Of a stretch of DNA of 20,421 bases, positions 14,518 to 20,421 are shown piece by piece; the stretch's first letter is position 1, and each line of letters opens with the position of its first letter. The notes beneath the pieces are model-generated. The model was not told the origin of the DNA. It did not search any database and saw nothing but the letters and a program-made list of their open reading frames with translations. This DNA comes from Methanobacteriaceae archaeon UBA349 (GTDB lineage: Archaea; Methanobacteriota; Methanobacteria; Methanobacteriales; Methanobacteriaceae): the NCBI GenBank assembly GCA_002509745.1, contig DAWK01000159.1, forward strand, positions 1 to 20,421, read 5' to 3'. The translations under genes and the position numbers were made by a program.

Positions 14518-15141
14518 ATGAGCTCCGGGGCAGATAAAATTGTCTCCAGCATATTGTCCGACGCTCAGAGTAAAGCTGATGTTTTTATCCAGGACGCCCA
14601 GAAAGAATCTGATTTGATTCTAGAAGAAGGCCAAAAAAAGGCCCAGGCAGAAAAGGAGAAAATATTGGACGAAGCTAATAAGCAGTCCAATATGAAATAT
14701 CAGCAATTAATCTCAGAAGCAAAAATGAATGCTCGTCGGGCAGAATTGGAGGCCAGAGAAGAAGTAATTGAAGATGCCTTTAAAAAGGCTGAAGAAGATC
14801 TTACCAAGATCGCATCTTCCTCTTCTGATGAATATAAAAAATCACTGGTGGAAATCGTCAAAGAAGCAACTTTAGAAGTTGGTGGCGGAGAAGTGATTGT
14901 TCATCTAAAAGCTGATGATGTAGAAAAAATAAAGGACTCAATTGACACTATTGCAAAGGACGTTGAAGCTCAAACTGGTATTAAAACCACTCTGGAAATT
15001 GGAGAGAACATAAATACTATTGGTGGGGCTGTTGTTAAAACCAAAAATGGAGAAATTGAGGTTAATAACACTATAGAGTCTAGAATGTCAAGGTTTAAGA
15101 AATCTCTACGTTCAGAGGTTGCTAAAGTTCTATTCAATTAA
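14518..15141 (+). CDS. atpE: A-type ATP synthase subunit E (AhaE), peripheral stalk
   Basis: Peripheral-stalk subunit that pairs with H and contacts the top of the A/B head. The 207 residues have a long N-terminal coiled coil (about 5-110, rich in Gln, Lys, Glu and Ala, for example ADVFIQDAQKESDLILEEGQ) and a C-terminal alpha/beta globular domain (EVGGGEVIVHLKADDVEKI, then INTIGGAVVKTKNGEIEVNN and a final SRMSRFKKSLRSEVAKVLF), the usual subunit E architecture and length. GGAGGA at 14504-14509 starts in the last base of the K stop codon and lies 8 nt before the ATG. Tight spacing to K and C supports one transcript. Confidence 0.93.
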   Translation: MSSGADKIVSSILSDAQSKADVFIQDAQKESDLILEEGQKKAQAEKEKILDEANKQSNMKYQQLISEAKMNARRAELEAREEVIEDAFKKAEEDLTKIASSSSDEYKKSLVEIVKEATLEVGGGEVIVHLKADDVEKIKDSIDTIAKDVEAQTGIKTTLEIGENINTIGGAVVKTKNGEIEVNNTIESRMSRFKKSLRSEVAKVLFN

Positions 15142-15156
15142 TAGGGGAGATAATGC

Positions 15157-16314
15157 ATGGCTGAAAGCATAACTGCAATTGTATCTGCACTAGGTTTTCC
15201 CTCTGTAGAAGCTTTTATAGCAGTATTACTTCTGGGCGGAGCAATAATTGGTGCTATTGTTGTAATAGCAACCATTAGGCCACTCCTGGATTTGTTTCCA
15301 TATGCTTATCCCAATGCTAGAGTTAGAGCCAGAGTTGGACGTTTATTCTCAGAAAAACAACTCTCTGAAATCCTTGAATCTGATAACCTGGATGAAGTCC
15401 AGAATTATCTTCGGGGTTTCCCAGAGTACGCGCAATATGTGGATAAATATCCTTTGGAAAAAGCACTGGATACTCAACTGGCAGACACTTATGATTTAGT
15501 GGCTCGAATTGCACCTGGTGATATAAAGGGCGTATTCCGAGCATTACTAAAGAAATGGGATATTAGGAACATTAAAAGTGTAATTACTGCTAAAGAAGCA
15601 GGTTTAAACTCTGAAAAGACTATGGAATTATTAATACCTTTCGGAGACCTTAAAAACGATTTAGGACAATTATCAGAAGTAAATTCTGTAACTGATATTA
15701 TAACAGCCTTAGAAGGCACGGATTATTCTAAAATTTTAGAAGATGCACTTCCAGCATACCAGAACACCCAAATGGTTCTTCCATTAGAGGCTGCTTTGGA
15801 TAAATATTATTTGGAAAATCTTTTAAGAGCATCTGCCAATCCTGCTGATGATAACGGCAGTTTAGTTCACACCTATGTCGGTTCTCAAGTGGATATAACC
15901 AATTTAAAGATTATCCTCAGAGCAAAAGTTGATGGTTTAAAATATGATGATATCAGTCCTTATATGATTTCTAATGGTTACCAAATAAGGGATTGGAAAC
16001 TCAAAGATTTAATGGAAGCTGAAGATGTTAGTGCAGTGGTTAGTGCCATGGAAGGTACTGATTATGCACCAATACTATCTGAGGCTTTAAATGGATATAA
16101 TCAAACTGGTTCCGTTGCTTCATTTGAAAAAGATTTAGATATTTATCTAACTAAAATGGCTAGAAACTTCGCAGTTAAAAAGCCATTTGGAGCAGGGCCC
16201 ATGATTGGCTTCTTAAATCGAAAAGAGAATGAAATAAGGAATTTAAAAGTTATTGCTCGTGGTAAACGGGAAGTAAATTTCCCTGCTGCTAGGATTAAGG
16301 AGATGTTAGTGTGA
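15157..16314 (+). CDS. atpC: A-type ATP synthase subunit C (AhaC)
   Basis: Funnel-shaped central-stalk subunit (equivalent to eukaryotic V-ATPase subunit d) that seats the D/F shaft on the K ring. The 385 residues are mostly helical and show repeated motifs expected of its three-domain fold: ITALEGTDYSKILEDALPAY and, later, VSAMEGTDYAPILSEALNGY, each followed by an LEAALDKYYLENL / FEKDLDIYLTKMA type helix. An N-terminal hydrophobic stretch (about 18-46, VEAFIAVLLLGGAIIGAIVV) precedes the core; similar N-terminal stretches occur in some methanogen C subunits. Start ATG has GGGGAGA 6 nt upstream. Its TGA stop overlaps the GTG start of F by 4 nt, so F is translationally coupled. Confidence 0.93.
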   Translation: MAESITAIVSALGFPSVEAFIAVLLLGGAIIGAIVVIATIRPLLDLFPYAYPNARVRARVGRLFSEKQLSEILESDNLDEVQNYLRGFPEYAQYVDKYPLEKALDTQLADTYDLVARIAPGDIKGVFRALLKKWDIRNIKSVITAKEAGLNSEKTMELLIPFGDLKNDLGQLSEVNSVTDIITALEGTDYSKILEDALPAYQNTQMVLPLEAALDKYYLENLLRASANPADDNGSLVHTYVGSQVDITNLKIILRAKVDGLKYDDISPYMISNGYQIRDWKLKDLMEAEDVSAVVSAMEGTDYAPILSEALNGYNQTGSVASFEKDLDIYLTKMARNFAVKKPFGAGPMIGFLNRKENEIRNLKVIARGKREVNFPAARIKEMLV

Positions 16315-16634
16315 ATTCATCCATTGCTGTAGTTGCTGATGTGGACACTGTGACTGGCTTCAAATTAGGAGGCATTAAAGAAGGTCACGTGGTTGAAACT
16401 TCACAAGAAGCAGAAGAAACTTTGGGCAACATCATAAAAGAAAAAGATGTTTCCATAATCATAATAACTGAAAAAATTGGTGATGAAATTAGAGATTTCA
16501 TTGATAGATTCACCAAATCAAATACATTACCCATGATAATAGAAATTCCAGACAAATCTGGCCCGTCTGATAGGGCTGTCGACCCGATGGGAGATCTAAT
16601 TAAACGAGTTATTGGGGTTGAGATGGTAAAATGA
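16311..16634 (+). CDS. atpF: A-type ATP synthase subunit F (AhaF)
   Basis: Central-shaft subunit of 107 residues that binds D and takes part in regulating rotation. It has the expected Rossmann-like N-terminal part, [21 protein letters not shown], then the [18 protein letters not shown] strand and helix and a C-terminal tail with [18 protein letters not shown]. The start is GTG within GTGA, overlapping the stop of C; AAGGAGATG lies 5 to 13 nt upstream inside C. Its stop in turn overlaps the ATGA start of subunit A. Both overlaps fix the starts on each side and point to coupled translation. Confidence 0.94.
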   Translation: MNSSIAVVADVDTVTGFKLGGIKEGHVVETSQEAEETLGNIIKEKDVSIIIITEKIGDEIRDFIDRFTKSNTLPMIIEIPDKSGPSDRAVDPMGDLIKRVIGVEMVK

Positions 16635-18385
16635 TTACTGAAGGAAAAATTATTAAAATCGCGGGTCCTGTTATCGTCGCAGACGGGATGAGAGGAACAC
16701 AAATGTATGAAATGGTTAAAGTGGGTAACGACAAGCTTATTGGAGAAATCATTGAGCTTGAAGGAGACACTGCAACCATTCAGGTTTACGAAGAAACTGC
16801 TGGACTAAAGCCTGGTGAAATGGTGGAAAGTACTGGAGGACCATTATCTGTGGAATTAGGCCCAGGTATTATTGGATCTATCTTTGATGGTATCCAAAGA
16901 CCTCTGGAAACTATTAAGGCAATATCTGGGGATTATATCGAAAGAGGAGTAGATGTACCATCCCTTCCAAAGGACAAAAAATGGACTTTTAAACCAGTAG
17001 CTAAAGCAGGTAAAAAAGTTTTAGGTGGAGATGTCCTCGGAGAAGTCCAAGAAACATCTGCGGTTCTTCAAAAGATTTTAGTTCCTCCGATGATGGAAGG
17101 AACTTTAAAAAGCATTGTTGCTGAAGGTGAATACACAGTAGTAGATGATATTGCTGAAGTTGAAACAGCTAAAGGAACTGAAAAAGTTCAAATGATGCAA
17201 AAATGGCCTGTAAGGAAAGGAAGGCCATACAAATCCAAACTTGACCCAGATATACCTCTGGTAACTGGTCAAAGAGCACAAGATACCTTTTTCCCTGTTG
17301 CTAAGGGAGGAACAGCTGCTATACCAGGTCCGTTCGGATCAGGTAAAACTGTAACTCAACAGCAACTAGCTAAATGGGCTGACGCAGACATAGTTGTTTA
17401 TGTAGGATGCGGTGAACGTGGTAATGAGATGACTGAGGTACTTAAAGAGTTCCCAAAACTGGAAGATCCAAAAACTGGTAAACCACTCATGGACCGAACG
17501 GTTCTAATCGCTAACACTTCTAACATGCCTGTGGCTGCAAGGGAAGCATGTGTATACACTGGAATCACTATTGCAGAATACTTCCGTGATCAAGGTTACG
17601 ATGTAGCTCTAATGGCTGATTCAACATCACGATGGGCAGAAGCTATGAGGGAAATTTCCGGAAGGCTAGAAGAAATGCCTGGTGAAGAAGGATATCCAGC
17701 ATACCTCGCTTCCAGATTAGCTCAATTCTACGAGCGAGCTGGACGAGTAACTACTGTGGGAACTGAAGATAAAACTTCGTCTGTTTCTGTAGTTGGTGCA
17801 GTATCACCTCCTGGTGGGGATTTGTCTGAACCAGTTACTCAAAACACCCTACGTATCTGTAAAGTATTTTGGGCATTAGATGCATCTCTAGCAGATAAAC
17901 GTCACTTCCCTTCCATTGACTGGTTACAAAGTTACTCATTATATGTGGACAGTGTACAAGGTTGGTGGGCTGGTAATGTAGGTGATGAATGGAGAGAAAC
18001 CAGAGATCAAGCTATGATCCTCCTCCAGAAAGAATCTGAACTTCAGGAAATTGTGCAACTGGTAGGGCCAGATGCTTTACCTGACCGGGAAAGAATTACT
18101 TTAGAAACCAGCCGTATGATTAGGGAGGACTTCCTACAACAGAATGCATACCACGAAGTGGATACTTACTGTTCTCCTGCTAAACAATATCAAATGCTCA
18201 AAACTATTGTCATGTTCCAAGATCAAGCAACCGCTGCCCTGGAAAGAGGAGCTCCTTCTGCAGACATCATTAACATTCCGGTTAAAGAAGATATCGGCCG
18301 TATGAAATTCATTGCTGAAGATGAATTTGAAACTGCTGTAAAGGAAATCCAGGAAAAAATTGTCAAACAATGTGCTGAGGTGTAA
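16631..18385 (+). CDS. atpA: A-type ATP synthase catalytic subunit A (AhaA)
   Basis: Catalytic subunit of the A1 head, forming the A3B3 hexamer that makes or hydrolyses ATP. The 584 residues are full length: N-terminal barrel, the extra bulge domain specific to A-type subunits (about 115-190, [20 protein letters not shown]), then the nucleotide domain with the archaeal P-loop GPFGSGKT (233-240, Lys239), the GER motif with catalytic Glu262, and [20 protein letters not shown]. No intein interrupts the P-loop, unlike some other archaea. The ATG overlaps the stop of F (ATGA), and there is no strong independent ribosome site, only a weak TGGTAA, so translation probably depends on coupling to F. 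Subunit B begins 2 nt after its stop. Confidence 0.98.
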   Translation: MITEGKIIKIAGPVIVADGMRGTQMYEMVKVGNDKLIGEIIELEGDTATIQVYEETAGLKPGEMVESTGGPLSVELGPGIIGSIFDGIQRPLETIKAISGDYIERGVDVPSLPKDKKWTFKPVAKAGKKVLGGDVLGEVQETSAVLQKILVPPMMEGTLKSIVAEGEYTVVDDIAEVETAKGTEKVQMMQKWPVRKGRPYKSKLDPDIPLVTGQRAQDTFFPVAKGGTAAIPGPFGSGKTVTQQQLAKWADADIVVYVGCGERGNEMTEVLKEFPKLEDPKTGKPLMDRTVLIANTSNMPVAAREACVYTGITIAEYFRDQGYDVALMADSTSRWAEAMREISGRLEEMPGEEGYPAYLASRLAQFYERAGRVTTVGTEDKTSSVSVVGAVSPPGGDLSEPVTQNTLRICKVFWALDASLADKRHFPSIDWLQSYSLYVDSVQGWWAGNVGDEWRETRDQAMILLQKESELQEIVQLVGPDALPDRERITLETSRMIREDFLQQNAYHEVDTYCSPAKQYQMLKTIVMFQDQATAALERGAPSADIINIPVKEDIGRMKFIAEDEFETAVKEIQEKIVKQCAEV

Positions 18386-18387
18386 AA

Positions 18388-19788
<1,401 letters not shown>

Positions 19789-19817
19789 CCCCTTTACTAT
19801 TTTTTTAGAGGGATAAA
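19789..19817 (+). other. Spacer between subunits B and D with a T7 run
   Basis: CCCC just after the B stop, a T7 run at 19800-19806 and GAGGGA (19808-19813) as the ribosome site of D. The T run could cause partial termination and so lower D relative to the six head subunits, which would suit the one-per-complex need for D. This is inference from composition. Confidence 0.35.
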
Positions 19818-20421
19818 ATGGCACAAGAAATGATTGAAGGGATCAACCCCACCCGTATGGAGCTCTTGAAGCTTAAAGATAGGGAAAAACTCGCTGTTAA
19901 AGGATACAGTCTTTTAAAAGAAAAGCGAAATGCCCTTATTATGGAGTTCTTTAACATTTTAGAAAGGGTAAAAGGATCCCGTGAAAATGTGGAAGAAAAG
20001 CTGAAAGAGGCTTTTGAAGATTTAACTGCAGCCCAAGTTATTATGGGTGATTTAGCAGTCAATAAAGCAGCTTTATCTGTAAAGGAATCTGTAAATGTTG
20101 ATATTGGTTCCAGGAGTATTATGGGTGTAGTAGTTCCTGTAGTTGAGTCTAGTACTTCTCCAGAGAGAACTGTTGTGGAAAGAGGTTACGGCTTCGTGGA
20201 TACTTCAGTTAAACTGGATGAAGCTGCTAAAAAGTTCGAAGAGTCCATTGCCCTCATTATCGAACTGGGAGAAATAGAAAAAACTATTATTCTTCTGGCC
20301 GGTGAAATCGAGTCTACTAAACGTCGTGTAAATGCGTTGGAACATATTATTATTCCGCGTCTTGAAAACACAGTCAAATATATTGAAATGAGACTTGAAG
20401 AGATGGAAAGGGAAAACTTCG
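19818..20421 (+). CDS. atpD: A-type ATP synthase subunit D (AhaD), partial
   Basis: Central-shaft subunit (equivalent to gamma of F-type enzymes) that turns inside the A3B3 head. The first 201 codons are visible and the gene runs off the right edge. The start [20 protein letters not shown] with the following [21 protein letters not shown] is the highly typical N-terminal helix of this family; the middle [14 protein letters not shown], the GYGFVDTS turn and the C-terminal coiled coil ([19 protein letters not shown]) also fit. Family members are about 205-230 residues, so only a short tail is missing. The ATG has GAGGGA 4 nt upstream. No internal stop or frameshift is seen. Confidence 0.95.
   Translation, partial: MAQEMIEGINPTRMELLKLKDREKLAVKGYSLLKEKRNALIMEFFNILERVKGSRENVEEKLKEAFEDLTAAQVIMGDLAVNKAALSVKESVNVDIGSRSIMGVVVPVVESSTSPERTVVERGYGFVDTSVKLDEAAKKFEESIALIIELGEIEKTIILLAGEIESTKRRVNALEHIIIPRLENTVKYIEMRLEEMERENF

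Noticed and set aside
17320..17360. Possible intein in the subunit A P-loop
   Set aside because: The GPFGSGKT motif is continuous and the protein has the normal length of 584 residues.

Overview
The window looks like the chromosome of a methanogenic archaeon of the order Methanobacteriales, most likely a mesophilic Methanobacterium-type organism. The evidence is the archaeal A1Ao ATP synthase operon in the order H-I-K-E-C-F-A-B-D with a duplicated K proteolipid, the archaea-only enzyme TiaS, an archaeal HTH regulator family, AT-rich spacers with TATA-type promoters, and Shine-Dalgarno sites of the GGTGA/GGAGG type. No rRNA, tRNA, CRISPR array, insertion sequence or prophage was seen. Genus-level placement is inference.

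Left part (1-6385), housekeeping and small genes: the last 37 codons of an unrecognised gene; serA (phosphoglycerate dehydrogenase, minus strand); a YbjQ/UPF0145 small protein with a TTG start; a predicted eight-stranded TIM-barrel protein of unknown function; a GNAT acetyltransferase; then a head-to-head pair, an HTH regulator (minus) and tiaS (plus), whose start codons are only 19 bp apart, so each promoter should lie in or next to the other gene.

Middle part (6386-11354), an unusual run of four same-strand genes with long AT-rich spacers: an MmgE/PrpD-family protein, a TIM-barrel protein resembling U32-type proteins, a class I fumarase alpha-subunit homologue with no beta subunit in view, and a short citrate synthase-superfamily protein of citryl-CoA lyase size. 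All keep the active-site residues I could check. Together they suggest a small tricarboxylate or C4-acid module of unknown reaction. Three of the four upstream regions carry inverted repeats: AGTAAA-N7-TTTACT over the prpD TATA box, a perfect 10-bp-arm repeat before the fumarase gene, and an 8-bp-arm repeat with a TTCG centre before the citrate synthase-like gene. This is the best candidate in the window for something undescribed.

Right part (11355-20421), the A-type ATP synthase operon: a 359-bp AT-rich leader region with a promoter holding two TATA-like elements, then H (peripheral stalk), I (membrane a-type subunit), K (16-kDa double-hairpin rotor subunit with a Gln/Glu-Thr/Tyr sodium-type signature in both halves), E, C, F, A (catalytic), B (regulatory) and D (central stalk, cut by the window end). 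The genes are tightly packed, with 4-nt overlaps at C/F and F/A, so the complex is almost certainly co-transcribed. The only wider gap downstream of H is the 29-nt B-D spacer with a T7 run.
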